This document shows, piece after piece, positions 26,748 through 35,798 of a stretch of 64,000 nucleotides of DNA; the first letter of the stretch is position 1; each line of letters opens with the position of its first letter. The notes beneath the pieces were generated by a model. The model was given only the letters and a program-made list of their open reading frames with translations, was not told where the DNA came from and made no database searches. The stretch spans positions 1-64,000 of the forward strand of contig NZ_JAHVHT010000005.1 of the NCBI RefSeq assembly GCF_019802125.1, given 5' to 3'. A program made the translations under genes and the position numbers. This DNA comes from Tateyamaria omphalii. GTDB lineage: Bacteria; Pseudomonadota; Alphaproteobacteria; Rhodobacterales; Rhodobacteraceae.

Positions 26748-27595
26748 TGCAGGGTTTTGGTGTCCATACCAGCATGTGGACAATGTCCTGGGATGCGGCA
26801 GGGTGTGAACGGGCGGTGGCGAAGGCCCAATCGTACGGTATGGATTTTCTTGAGATTGCTCTTCTCGACCCGCTAAGCGTCGATGTAAAACACAGTCGCC
26901 AAGTGCTGGAAGCGGCAGGGATGCGCGCAGTCTGTTCACTTGGATTGCCGCAGCCGATTTGGGCGTCACACAATCCCGACGGTGCGGTCGAATTCCTGAC
27001 AACTGCGTTGGATAAATGCGCGGCCATTGGTGCCGAAGCGTTGTCAGGCGTGGTCTACGGCGGCATCGGGGAACGCACTGGCCAACCACCGACGCCGGCC
27101 GAGCTGGACAACGTGACCGATGCACTCGTTCGCACTGCGAAACACGCAAAATCGCTTGGGCTTCCGCTCGGGATCGAACCCGTCAACCGGTACGAAACGC
27201 ACTTGCTCAATACCGGCTGGCAGGCGGTCGAGATGATTGAACGGATCGGTTTGGACAACATGTTTGTGCATCTCGACACCTATCACATGAACATCGAGGA
27301 AAAAGGTATTGCGCAGGGCATCGTCGATGCCCGTGAGCACCTGCGTTACATCCACCTGTCGGAGTCTGATCGGGGAACGCCAGGTGCCGGCACAATTGCC
27401 TGGGACGAGGTCTTCGGTGCCTTGCGTGCAGTGGGCTTCAAGGGCGGCCTCGCCATGGAGAGTTTTGTCAATATGCCGCCCGAAATCGCCTCTGGCTTGT
27501 CGGTCTGGCGACCCGTGGCGTCTGGCGAAGCGGAAGTAATGGGAAACGGCCTGCCATTCCTGCGCAACAAGGCGCGCCAGTACGGTCTGATCTGA
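26747..27595 (+). CDS. Sugar isomerase/epimerase, D-tagatose 3-epimerase type
   Basis: A 282-residue TIM-barrel enzyme (AP_endonuc_2 family). The four metal ligands of ketose 3-epimerases are visible: Glu144 (GIEPVNRYE), Asp177 (HLDTYHMN), His203 (YIHLSESDRG) and Glu238 (AMESF). Their spacing (33, 26, 35 residues) is the same as in D-tagatose 3-epimerase. Such enzymes invert C3 of free ketoses and tolerate deoxy and short ketoses. It is the first enzyme of the plus-strand operon, overlapping the regulator stop, and would process the imported sugar before kinase or cleavage steps (inference). Confidence 0.87.
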   Translation: MQGFGVHTSMWTMSWDAAGCERAVAKAQSYGMDFLEIALLDPLSVDVKHSRQVLEAAGMRAVCSLGLPQPIWASHNPDGAVEFLTTALDKCAAIGAEALSGVVYGGIGERTGQPPTPAELDNVTDALVRTAKHAKSLGLPLGIEPVNRYETHLLNTGWQAVEMIERIGLDNMFVHLDTYHMNIEEKGIAQGIVDAREHLRYIHLSESDRGTPGAGTIAWDEVFGALRAVGFKGGLAMESFVNMPPEIASGLSVWRPVASGEAEVMGNGLPFLRNKARQYGLI

Positions 27596-27611
27596 TGGGG
27601 AGCCAAAGCGT

Positions 27612-28625
27612 ATGAAAAACTCAACGCTTCCGGAACTGTACGAAGAGATGCGCCGTGTGCGTACATTCGAGGAAAGGGTAGGGGAGTTGTTTGTGCGCGG
27701 ACAATCCGCAGGCTCCATGCTGCATTTGTCCATCGGTGAAGAAAGTGCAGCTGTCGGGGTTTGTGCGAGTATGCGCGACGGAGATACGTTCACCACCCAT
27801 CATCGTGGCCACGGTATCTTTCTCGCGCGCGGTGCCGATCCAAACCGCATGATGGCAGAGATCGCAGGCAAACAAAACGGTTACTGCCAAGGCAAAGGCG
27901 GCTCGATGCACATTGCTGACATGGGCCTCGGCCACCTCGGGGCCAACGCCATTGTCGGCGGTGGTATTCCAGCGGTGGTTGGTGCAGGGCTGTCTGCACG
28001 GCATACGCAGTCCGGCGCGGTATCCGTGGCCTTTTTTGGCGATGGCGCGACGGGGCAGGGCATTCTCTACGAAAGCATGAACATGGCCGCGCTCTGGAAC
28101 CTGCCTGTCATGTTTGTTTGCATCAACAATCAATATGGCATGGGCACGAGGATTGATCAGGCCACAGCCAATCCGAACCTGCACGAACGCGCTGAGGCGT
28201 TTGGCCTTGCTGCAAGGACGGCGGACGGTCTGGATGTCGAGGAAGTCGTCGACGCGGCAGGCGTACTTCTTGATGGTGCGCGATCAGGCAAGCCGGCATT
28301 CCTTGCCATCGACTGCTACCGTTTTTACGGCCACGCAAGGAAAGACAAGTCTCCCTATCGCACCGACTCGGAAGAAGAAGAGGGACGCAAGAAAGATCCG
28401 TTAATCCATGCGCGCGGAAAGTTGATGGCAAGCGGTCTGATGTCCGAGGCCGACATCAATGCGCTGGATGCCAGAGTGGCGGTGGAAATGGATGCGTCAA
28501 TCGATTTTGCAGTTGCTGGTCAAGAGCCACAGATGGCGTCGATGTTCCGCGATGTCTATGACGCGGCTCAGCCAGAGCCTGAACCGGTGCGCACCCGCAT
28601 CGACCGTGTTCTGGCGCAGGGGTGA
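27612..28625 (+). CDS. Thiamine-diphosphate dehydrogenase E1 alpha subunit (acetoin/pyruvate dehydrogenase type)
   Basis: A 337-residue E1 alpha subunit. The thiamine diphosphate/magnesium motif runs from FGDGATGQG (Gly143 on) to CINNQYGMG about 30 residues later, and the phosphorylation-loop region YRFYGHARKD is conserved. The short length and the YCQGKGGSMHIAD segment resemble acetoin dehydrogenase AcoA as well as pyruvate dehydrogenase. With E1 beta and an AcoC-type E2 downstream, the complex would cleave an alpha-hydroxyketone and trap the acyl fragment as an acyl-CoA. Whether the substrate is acetoin or a ketose is the key open question. It starts 17 bases after the epimerase. Confidence 0.87.
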   Translation: MKNSTLPELYEEMRRVRTFEERVGELFVRGQSAGSMLHLSIGEESAAVGVCASMRDGDTFTTHHRGHGIFLARGADPNRMMAEIAGKQNGYCQGKGGSMHIADMGLGHLGANAIVGGGIPAVVGAGLSARHTQSGAVSVAFFGDGATGQGILYESMNMAALWNLPVMFVCINNQYGMGTRIDQATANPNLHERAEAFGLAARTADGLDVEEVVDAAGVLLDGARSGKPAFLAIDCYRFYGHARKDKSPYRTDSEEEEGRKKDPLIHARGKLMASGLMSEADINALDARVAVEMDASIDFAVAGQEPQMASMFRDVYDAAQPEPEPVRTRIDRVLAQG

Positions 28626-28630
28626 TAAGC

Positions 28631-29614
28631 ATGGCGATGCAGGAAGCAACCTATCGCGATGCACTGCGCATGGCCTTGAGTGACGCCATGTCTTTTGACG
28701 ACAGCGTCATTGTCATGGGTGAGGAGGTGGGCCGATACGGTGGCGCTTACGGCGTAACGAAGGACTTGATAGCCGAGTTTGGACCCGAAAGAGTCATCGA
28801 TACACCGATTTCAGAAGCGGCAATTGTCGGGACGGCAGTCGGCGCGGCAATGACGGGCCTGCGACCGGTTGCTGAACTGATGTATGTCGACTTCATCGGT
28901 ATGACGATGGACCAGTTGGCCAATCAAGCGGCCAAGATCCGCTACATGTTTGGAGGCCAGATCGGTGTGCCCATGGTTCTGCGAACCCAGGGCGGGACGG
29001 GCAGGTCCGCAGGCGCTCAGCATAGTCAGAGCCTCGAAGCGTTTGTTATGCACACGCCCGGTTTGCGACTTGCGATGCCTGCAACGGTCGATGATGCCTA
29101 TCACCTGTTGCGTCAGGCGATGACTCAACCGGATCCCGTTGTGTTTATCGAACACAAGAGCCTCTACACGATGAAGGCCCCATTGAACCCAAATGCCGAA
29201 CCCGTGGGATGGGGGCAGGCCAATGTTCTGCGTGAAGGCGACGATCTTGTGATGGTGACGTATTCGCGGCAGGTGCACTATGCTCTGGCTGCGGCGCAAA
29301 CGTTGCAGACCGATCACGACATCTCGGCAGCCGTGGTCGACTTGCGCACACTGAATCCGCTGGACTTCGAAACGATCCGCCCTTTGGTTGAAAACGCTGG
29401 AAAGGCGATGGTGATTTCGGAGGCTGTTTTGACCTGCGGTGTCGCGGCGGAATTGGCAGCGCGGATCACCGAAGAATGCTTTGACTTCCTTGAGGACCCG
29501 GTCGTGCGTGTGGCCGGTGAGGACATTCCGATTTCGGTTTCACCTCTGTTGGAAAACAACTCGGTGCCGACGCCGGAGCTGATCATCGAAACAGCAAAGA
29601 AAATGTTCGTATGA
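28631..29614 (+). CDS. Thiamine-diphosphate dehydrogenase E1 beta subunit (acetoin/pyruvate dehydrogenase type)
   Basis: A 327-residue transketolase-like E1 beta subunit: VIVMGEEVGRYGGAYGVTKDL, TPISEAAIVGTAVGAAM, the potassium-site region and the C-terminal domain VVDLRTLNPLDFETI. ATG 28631 has AGGGG about eight bases upstream; a GTG at 28622 overlapping the alpha stop is a weaker alternative. The stop overlaps the E2 start (ATGA). It pairs with the preceding alpha subunit in an alpha2beta2 E1. Confidence 0.9.
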   Translation: MAMQEATYRDALRMALSDAMSFDDSVIVMGEEVGRYGGAYGVTKDLIAEFGPERVIDTPISEAAIVGTAVGAAMTGLRPVAELMYVDFIGMTMDQLANQAAKIRYMFGGQIGVPMVLRTQGGTGRSAGAQHSQSLEAFVMHTPGLRLAMPATVDDAYHLLRQAMTQPDPVVFIEHKSLYTMKAPLNPNAEPVGWGQANVLREGDDLVMVTYSRQVHYALAAAQTLQTDHDISAAVVDLRTLNPLDFETIRPLVENAGKAMVISEAVLTCGVAAELAARITEECFDFLEDPVVRVAGEDIPISVSPLLENNSVPTPELIIETAKKMFV

Positions 29615-30816
29615 ACGACGCGATCAAGCTCACCATATCGATGCCGCGTCTTGGGGAGACAATGGAGGAAGGCACCATTGCTGCTTGGCTCATCGAACCC
29701 GGCAACAGCTTCAAGCGCGGCGATCCGTTGGTGGAGGTCGAGACCGACAAGACGCTTGTCGAGTATCCGGCACTTGGCGACGGCACGCTGATCGAAACGC
29801 TGGTGACGCAAGGTGATGTTGTAGAGGTAGGCACACCGATTGCGGTCATTGAAACGGCGGATGCGTGGGACGGGGGCCAAGGCGCTGATATCCCAGATCA
29901 GACACCTATGGTTGAGGAACACGAGCCCGAGAAACAAATTATTGCAAGACGTAAATCAGACAGTCTCCGCCCGCGCGCGACGCCGTTGGCGCGACGCATC
30001 GCGTATCAGAGCGGCATTGATCTGATAAAGATCACCGGCAGCGGTCGACGGGGCCGGATCGAAGCTGACGATGTCCGCGCAGAAATCTCTGGAATAGGTG
30101 CGAGAACGCGATCTTTGCCTAGAAAGACTGGTGCGTATTACTTCGTTCACGGCTTTGCGGGTTTGGGATCGAATTGGGCCGCCCTGCGTGCGCATCTTCA
30201 ACGTGCCGGCGTTACAACCAAAGCGCCTGACTTGCCCGGTCACGGAAACAATGAGGCAGAGGCTCCGAACGTGGATGCCTTGTTGGATTGGCTTGTTCAG
30301 GATCTGACCAACCTGTCTGAGCCTGTACATTTGATCGGCCATTCACTCGGGGGCTATCTGGCGGCTCAAGCGGCCTTGCGGGAGCGATCGCGCGTTTCGC
30401 GTTTGACCCTGATCACGCCCGCCGGATGCGGTTTGAATATCAACGGAGCTTTCACAAGCGGCATGGCACATGCGCAGAGTGCTGGCGAAGTAGCACATCT
30501 CATGCGGCTGTTGGGGCGCAAGGCCGAAGCGTTGGATGTACAAGACATGACTGCCGGCCTGCAAGGCGCGCGCCTGTCCGGGCTTGCTGACGATATAGCG
30601 CGCGGAGATGTTCAACGAATTGATACGATTGCGCCGCTGAGAACTCTCGCAGGTGATCTACCGACTACTGCAATCTTTGGTTTGAACGACCAGATTATCC
30701 CGCGCAGCCAAGTATTTAATATGCCACCTTGGGTGGCCTGCCACATGGTTGATGCCGGACATATGCCCCATTGGGATGCATCGGAAACTGTTGCAGCCAT
30801 CATGACGGGCCCATGA
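29611..30816 (+). CDS. E2 component with lipoyl domain and alpha/beta-hydrolase domain (AcoC type)
   Basis: A 401-residue three-part protein. Residues 1-82 are a lipoyl domain with lipoylation site Lys47 (VETDKTLVEY). Residues about 118-152 resemble a peripheral-subunit-binding domain (ATPLARRIAYQSGIDL, then ITGSGRRGRIEADDV). Residues about 175-401 are an alpha/beta hydrolase with nucleophile Ser245 (LIGHSLGG), an acidic residue in FGLNDQIIP and His in DAGHMPHWD, replacing the usual acyltransferase domain. This architecture is that of AcoC, the E2 of acetoin dehydrogenase. No E3 (lipoamide dehydrogenase) gene accompanies it, so the housekeeping E3 would be shared. It is followed by the FGGY kinase 25 bases later. 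Confidence 0.9.
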   Translation: MNDAIKLTISMPRLGETMEEGTIAAWLIEPGNSFKRGDPLVEVETDKTLVEYPALGDGTLIETLVTQGDVVEVGTPIAVIETADAWDGGQGADIPDQTPMVEEHEPEKQIIARRKSDSLRPRATPLARRIAYQSGIDLIKITGSGRRGRIEADDVRAEISGIGARTRSLPRKTGAYYFVHGFAGLGSNWAALRAHLQRAGVTTKAPDLPGHGNNEAEAPNVDALLDWLVQDLTNLSEPVHLIGHSLGGYLAAQAALRERSRVSRLTLITPAGCGLNINGAFTSGMAHAQSAGEVAHLMRLLGRKAEALDVQDMTAGLQGARLSGLADDIARGDVQRIDTIAPLRTLAGDLPTTAIFGLNDQIIPRSQVFNMPPWVACHMVDAGHMPHWDASETVAAIMTGP

Positions 30817-30841
30817 AACGACGCAAAGGAGACGATCGGGT

Positions 30842-32335
30842 TTGGCGTATTTCCTGACAGCAGACGGCGGCACGGAAAGCCTGCGCGCACGGATCTATGA
30901 CTTGAGCGGGACGTGTATCGCCTCGCACGCGGAAGCTTACGAGACAGTCTTTTCGCCCGGTGCGCGTGCAGAGCAAAACCCGGAGCATTGGTGGGCGTGT
31001 TTGTGCAAAGCAACGCGCGCTTGTTTGGCAGAGGCAGGGCTGTCCGGAAATCAGATCGAGGCGATGGCGTATGCCACCACGTGCTGTACAGTTGTCGCCT
31101 TGGATCCGGCGGGTCAGCCACTCCGACCAGCCATCATGTGGATGGACGTGCGCGCCGACCACGAAGCCGGGGCTGTCCTGGCCACGGGTGACGCACGTTT
31201 GAAGCTGAATTCCGACGGGGCGGGGCCAGTGTCTGCTGAATGGATGATCCCCAAGGCGCTCTGGATCAAACGCAATGAACCGGACATCTACGCCGCTGCC
31301 GCGACGATCTGCGAATATCAAGACTATCTGACCCTTCGACTGACCGGCGAACGCTGCGCGTCACTAAACAATGTCGGCCTGCGTTGGCACTATGCGAACC
31401 GCGACGGCGGTTGGGCGGAAAGCCTTGTTTCAGCTCTGGATATGGCCGATCTGGTCGACAAATGGCCCGCCCGCGTTGCAGCACCTGGTGAAGTGGTCGG
31501 CCACTTGACGGCCGAGGCCGCCGCAGCACTTGGGCTGACAACCAGAACCAAGCTGGTGCAAGGTGGGGCAGATGCGCTAATCGGAATGATCGGCCTGGGC
31601 GTTTCGAAACCAGGCCAGCTTTGCCTGATCACGGGATCATCGCATTTGCAGTTCGGCGTAACAGAAAAACCATTTTACGCTCCGGGTATGTGGGGGGCAT
31701 ATGCTGATATCCTGTATCCGGACCGGTTCATAATCGAAGGCGGGCAAACGTCGACGGGCTCCATCATCAATTGGCTACGTCGCTTCGTGGGTGGTGAACT
31801 GGATTTTGAAACGATGAACCGCAAAGCTGCAGAGCTGTCACCCGGTTCGGATGGGCTGATCGTACAGGATCACTTTCAGGGCAATCGCACACCCTATACG
31901 GATGCACAGTCGCGGGGCGCGATTGCTGGACTAACACTCGCGCACGAGCCGCATCATGTTTTTCGCGCCGTGATGGAGGGAATCGCCATGGGCACTCGGG
32001 CGATCCTCGATGCCTTCGCAAAGGGTGGGTATCAAGGCACGGAGATGATCGCGGGCGGTGGCGCGACCAATTCCGATCTGTTCATGCAGATCCACGCAGA
32101 TACAGCGGGCATGCCTTTACGAATTCCGGCTTCTACCGATGGTCCATCATTGGGATCCGCGATCCTTGCCGCGCATGGCGCAGGGCACTTTGACACCATA
32201 GACGACGGCATAGAGGCAATGGTCAAACCTGGTCGAGTGATTGATCCAAACCCCCAAGCGGTTGTGGCATATGAAGAAATCTATGCGCGCTACACTGCTC
32301 TCTACCCGGCGCTTAAAAATGCCTTCGAGCGGTAA
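30842..32335 (+). CDS. FGGY-family carbohydrate kinase
   Basis: A 497-residue sugar kinase of the ribulokinase/xylulokinase family. The N-terminal phosphate-binding loop reads TADGGTESLRARIYD; IMWMDVRADHEAG is the substrate-binding segment; ITGSSHLQFGV and AGGGATNSDLFMQIHADTAG are the adenosine-binding motifs. A TTG start is preceded by AAGGAG nine bases upstream. It ends the plus-strand operon. With both an FGGY kinase and DhaKL in the divergent regulon, two phosphorylation steps or two substrates are implied. The exact sugar is not evident; a C4-C5 ketose or polyol is typical for the family. Confidence 0.87.
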   Translation: MAYFLTADGGTESLRARIYDLSGTCIASHAEAYETVFSPGARAEQNPEHWWACLCKATRACLAEAGLSGNQIEAMAYATTCCTVVALDPAGQPLRPAIMWMDVRADHEAGAVLATGDARLKLNSDGAGPVSAEWMIPKALWIKRNEPDIYAAAATICEYQDYLTLRLTGERCASLNNVGLRWHYANRDGGWAESLVSALDMADLVDKWPARVAAPGEVVGHLTAEAAAALGLTTRTKLVQGGADALIGMIGLGVSKPGQLCLITGSSHLQFGVTEKPFYAPGMWGAYADILYPDRFIIEGGQTSTGSIINWLRRFVGGELDFETMNRKAAELSPGSDGLIVQDHFQGNRTPYTDAQSRGAIAGLTLAHEPHHVFRAVMEGIAMGTRAILDAFAKGGYQGTEMIAGGGATNSDLFMQIHADTAGMPLRIPASTDGPSLGSAILAAHGAGHFDTIDDGIEAMVKPGRVIDPNPQAVVAYEEIYARYTALYPALKNAFER

Positions 32336-32369
32336 GGGCCGGTCGCGCACTTCTTTGGGCCATGCGCAA

Positions 32370-34379
32370 CTACTTCATTCGCCGTTTGGGTGTGGCGTTG
32401 CCGCCTTTTGCGATCTTTGCGGCGGCCCGCGCGCGGTTTTTCTTGCTGGTGGGCTTCCCTTTCGGGGGCGGAGGACCCTTCGGCTTCCGCGTACCTTGGT
32501 TGGACTGCTTGCGTGTCCCCGACGTCGACTTGGCTTTCGATGTGCCTTTTGGGTCCGAAGGAGAGGGTTGGCGTTTTTTCAGGGCTGAATGCACTGTCTC
32601 GTCTTTGTCGTTCGCTTGAGGCGTTTCACCTGTTGGCTTTGAAAACCTCGGATCATAGGGCTTTGGCTTGCGGCGATGCGGACCAAGCGCGTCGTTCCGA
32701 TGAATCGACCCAGCGTCCGCTTTGCCATGATGTGGTTTGCCGTTCGGCGCGCGGCGGGCTTTGTGTGAGCGCATGTGCGGAACATCCGGTGCCGAAGCCA
32801 GGCGCATGATGTCTTTTGATCCTTCGATCCGCATGTCAGCGCCAATGGCTGCTACGAACCCGGCTACGGCGGCATGCCGGACTTCAAAGTAAGAGAGATC
32901 GTCAGCGATGCGAATTGCGCCGATGTCTTCTTTCGTGATGTTTCCCGCTTTGCACAACATTGGCAGCAAATGACGTGGCGAAGCATTCTGGTTTCGTCCC
33001 TCCGATACTGAAAACCAAATGCTGTGACCGAAATCTGCCTTCGATTTCTCAACCCGGACTGATCCCAGTTCTTCAGGAGCAGAACGATCTTTTTTGTATT
33101 GGCGCAAATACGCAGCGGCCACTTGCTCGGGTGTGAAGGTCTTCAACAATTGATCGACCATCGCGCGTTCGCTGCCGGTAATTTCGGCCTGCCAGTGATC
33201 ATCGGTCAGCATCCGTGCCTCGTCGCGTTCATTCACCTGCTCAGCAGACGGCGCCGGGCCCCATTCGGCACTCAGTTTTGCAGATTTCAGAATACGTTCC
33301 GCCTTTTTCCGCGAAGGGGGGACAACCACCAGCACACTCACGCCCTTGCGACCTGCACGCCCTGTGCGACCGGACCTGTGCAAGAGAGTTTCATGACTCT
33401 TCGGCAGTTCAGCATGAACCACCAGGTCGAGATTGGGCAGATCGATCCCGCGCGCTGCCACATCTGTTGCCACGCAGACCCTTGCGCGCCCGTCACGCAT
33501 CGCTTGCAGCGCATTGGACCGCTCGCCTTGCGTCAATTCACCGGACAATGCCACGACCGAAAACCCACGGTTTGACAGCCGTGCAGTCAAGCGCGACACC
33601 ATCGCGCGGGTGTTGCAGAAGACAATTGCATTCGGAGCCTCGTAGAACCGCAACACGTTTACAATTGCATTTTCGCCGTCGTGATCGGCGACCATCATGG
33701 CACGGTATTCGATGTCCGCATGCTGCTTGTGTTCACCTACGGTCGATACGCGTTCCGCATCGCGTTGATAGTTTTGCGCAAGTCGCGCAATGGCGGCCGG
33801 TACAGTGGCTGAAAACAGCAGGGTCTGTCGTTCGTGTGGCGTTTCCTCGAGAATGAATTCCAGATCTTCACGAAATCCGAGGTCCAGCATTTCGTCGGCC
33901 TCATCCAGCACGACCGCACGCACCTGGGTCAACTCGATAGACCCTCGTACGATGTGATCACGCAAACGGCCCGGAGTGGCAACAACGATATGCGCACCAC
34001 GCGCAAGGGCGCGGCGTTCGTCACGCATATCCATGCCACCCACGCAAGATGCCAGACGGGCACCTGCATCAGCGTAGAGCCAGCCAAGTTCACGCTTGAC
34101 CTGCATTGCCAGTTCCCGTGTTGGCGCGATCACCAGGGCAAGCGGCGCACCGGGTGCTTGAAATACCTCGTCGCTGCCGAGCATCGCTGGCGCGATGGCC
34201 AACCCAAAACCTACGGTTTTACCCGATCCGGTTTGCGCGGAAACCAGAAGGTCACGACCTTCCAGCACTGGTTGAGTGACAGCCTGCTGAACAGGGGTCA
34301 AAGCATCATAACCCTTTCGGGCAAGGGCATCTGCGATGGTTTTTTTCACGGCGGAGGTTCTTTGCTTGGGACAGGCCAT
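32370..34379 (-). CDS. DEAD-box ATP-dependent RNA helicase
   Basis: A helicase of about 669 residues that unwinds or remodels RNA. All core motifs are visible in order: Q motif GYDALTPVQQAV, motif I AQTGSGKT, PTRELAMQV, GVxGMDMR-like region, motif II VLDEADEML, SAT, then VFCNTRAMVSRL, VATDVAARGIDL and HRSGRTGRAGRKG. After the core comes a DbpA-type RNA-binding domain region (IGAIRIADDLSYFEV) and a long basic tail rich in Lys, Pro and Gly that ends in GNATPKRRMK. The start is uncertain: ATG 34379 (MACPKQRTS) is reported; ATG 34409 and GTG 34352 (KKTIADALAR) are alternatives. It is convergent with the kinase operon. Confidence 0.9.
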   Translation of the reverse strand: MACPKQRTSAVKKTIADALARKGYDALTPVQQAVTQPVLEGRDLLVSAQTGSGKTVGFGLAIAPAMLGSDEVFQAPGAPLALVIAPTRELAMQVKRELGWLYADAGARLASCVGGMDMRDERRALARGAHIVVATPGRLRDHIVRGSIELTQVRAVVLDEADEMLDLGFREDLEFILEETPHERQTLLFSATVPAAIARLAQNYQRDAERVSTVGEHKQHADIEYRAMMVADHDGENAIVNVLRFYEAPNAIVFCNTRAMVSRLTARLSNRGFSVVALSGELTQGERSNALQAMRDGRARVCVATDVAARGIDLPNLDLVVHAELPKSHETLLHRSGRTGRAGRKGVSVLVVVPPSRKKAERILKSAKLSAEWGPAPSAEQVNERDEARMLTDDHWQAEITGSERAMVDQLLKTFTPEQVAAAYLRQYKKDRSAPEELGSVRVEKSKADFGHSIWFSVSEGRNQNASPRHLLPMLCKAGNITKEDIGAIRIADDLSYFEVRHAAVAGFVAAIGADMRIEGSKDIMRLASAPDVPHMRSHKARRAPNGKPHHGKADAGSIHRNDALGPHRRKPKPYDPRFSKPTGETPQANDKDETVHSALKKRQPSPSDPKGTSKAKSTSGTRKQSNQGTRKPKGPPPPKGKPTSKKNRARAAAKIAKGGNATPKRRMK

Positions 34380-34708
34380 CGCCTCGCAGACTTGCGGGCG
34401 GCGCTGCATCCGGGGTTAACGAGCGGCGTCTATCGGGTCCCACCAGAGTTGTATAGGCGCCCTTGCCAAGTTGTTTGGGAAATAGATCGTTTTTGCCGCT
34501 TTTTCCGTGCCCACGAGATAGTGCTAGCCGTTAGCACTCCTCCGGCGACGTGCAATTGGCAATCTTGTTTGATACCATCTTCGGTAAATCCAGCAGCCCG
34601 GATACCAGCCAAAACACTAGCATCCTTTGCGACCGATTGAGTTGCGTTCTGAGACGCAGCGTCCGCTGTGCCTACAATGAATTTACAATATTCCCCGGCA
34701 CACCTGCA
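34380..34708. other. Intergenic stretch upstream of the helicase
   Basis: About 330 bases between the helicase start and the stop of the desaturase-family gene; both genes read on the minus strand, so this must hold the helicase promoter. I see no convincing gene, RNA or terminator. Short open frames here lack a ribosome site or recognisable motifs. Confidence 0.5.
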
Positions 34709-35707
34709 TCAGCGTGTTCCATTGGTGAATTTCTTGCGCCGTTCGCGGATCTTGGCATCGGATTCAGCCGTCCCATCATGAAACGATCCGAACCACTTGT
34801 CCCAAGGCAACTCAAGCGAACCATAGTTACACTCGAAATACCTGTGGTGCATTTGGTGGTGGAACGTGCCCAGCTTCAGACGGTTTTTGTCCTTGATCAC
34901 CATGCCCTCAAAGCCTGTGTGGGTCGTGGCCGCGGTCAACGCATAGTACTGCAAGTGGAACAAGATATGGACAGGATGGGCCGCCACGACAAAGTGGACC
35001 AGCACAGAGCCAAGGAAGATCAGGTGCTCGACCGGATGCATCGCCATACCAGACCATGGGCCGACATTGATGTTGCGATGATGCAGCGCGTGTACGTGCC
35101 GGTAGAAGAACGGAATGTGCAGAAAGCGGTGTATCCAGTAAAAATAGAAGCTCTCCCAAACCGGAATGAGTAGAAAGAGAGCCACAAACCAGACGGGATG
35201 AGCGGCCCAGGTCAACATGGGCGCGTACCCGTTGGCCATGGCCCAGAACATCAACACTTCGTAGGCAGTCCAGACGGTGACACCGCTGGTGAGTGTCCAG
35301 AAAATGTTATCTCGGATCTGCCCCCCTAGCGTGAACTGCCGCCCATTTTTCATAAGGGGGCGCGAGTCATATTTCAGTTCCCGACCCTGTTTGGTGAAGG
35401 AGTAGAAATAAAGGTGCAGTCCACCGGCGACCAATGTCATCAACACGACATTGCGCACAAACATCTCGGCGATCCAACCAAACGCAAGCGTTCGTGTCTC
35501 TTCCAAAGGGGGTTGGAACCAGTAGAATGTTACGAAAGCGATACCGACAATAATCAGCCGCTCCGTCAGAAAAAACCATGAATTCCACAGCCACAGCAGC
35601 ATGGCTGCGGGACGGGGCGGCCAACTAAAAAATGGTGAAACCTGCAGCGGTACGTTTGGCGTGTGGTTCCAGCCTTTGAGTGGGGCATCGGACATCATAG
35701 GTCTCAT
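34709..35707 (-). CDS. Sterol desaturase / fatty acid hydroxylase family protein
   Basis: A 332-residue integral membrane di-iron oxygenase. The eight-histidine signature is visible: HRFLH, HVHALHHR, HPVEH and HHQMHHRYFECNYG, between hydrophobic helices (AMLLWLWNSWFFL, IIVGIAFVTFYWF, LFLLIPVWESFYFYW). The family hydroxylates or desaturates lipids such as sterols, carotenoids or alkyl ethers; the substrate cannot be assigned. Starts at 35707, 35698 and 35695 are all possible. It is divergent from the LysR regulator at 35799, which may control it. Confidence 0.87.
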   Translation of the reverse strand: MRPMMSDAPLKGWNHTPNVPLQVSPFFSWPPRPAAMLLWLWNSWFFLTERLIIVGIAFVTFYWFQPPLEETRTLAFGWIAEMFVRNVVLMTLVAGGLHLYFYSFTKQGRELKYDSRPLMKNGRQFTLGGQIRDNIFWTLTSGVTVWTAYEVLMFWAMANGYAPMLTWAAHPVWFVALFLLIPVWESFYFYWIHRFLHIPFFYRHVHALHHRNINVGPWSGMAMHPVEHLIFLGSVLVHFVVAAHPVHILFHLQYYALTAATTHTGFEGMVIKDKNRLKLGTFHHQMHHRYFECNYGSLELPWDKWFGSFHDGTAESDAKIRERRKKFTNGTR

Positions 35708-35778
35708 CTAAAGCACAGCTCGACAAATCCTGACACACCTTCACTGATCAGAAAAATAGTATTTAATGACATACATCA

Positions 35779-35791
35779 TCTGAAAATCAGA
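35779..35791. promoter_or_regulatory. Palindrome upstream of the LysR gene
   Basis: TCTGA-AAA-TCAGA is a perfect 5-base inverted repeat just before, and touching, the AGAGG ribosome site of the LysR gene. A CTGATCAG palindrome lies 35 bases upstream (35744-35751). Either may be an autoregulatory site; short repeats like these can arise by chance. Confidence 0.3.
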
Positions 35792-35798
35792 GGTTTTG

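Noticed and set aside
33834-34640. 268-residue plus-strand frame running out of the helicase gene
   Set aside because: Mostly antisense of the helicase N-terminal core; the part beyond it carries no recognisable domain.
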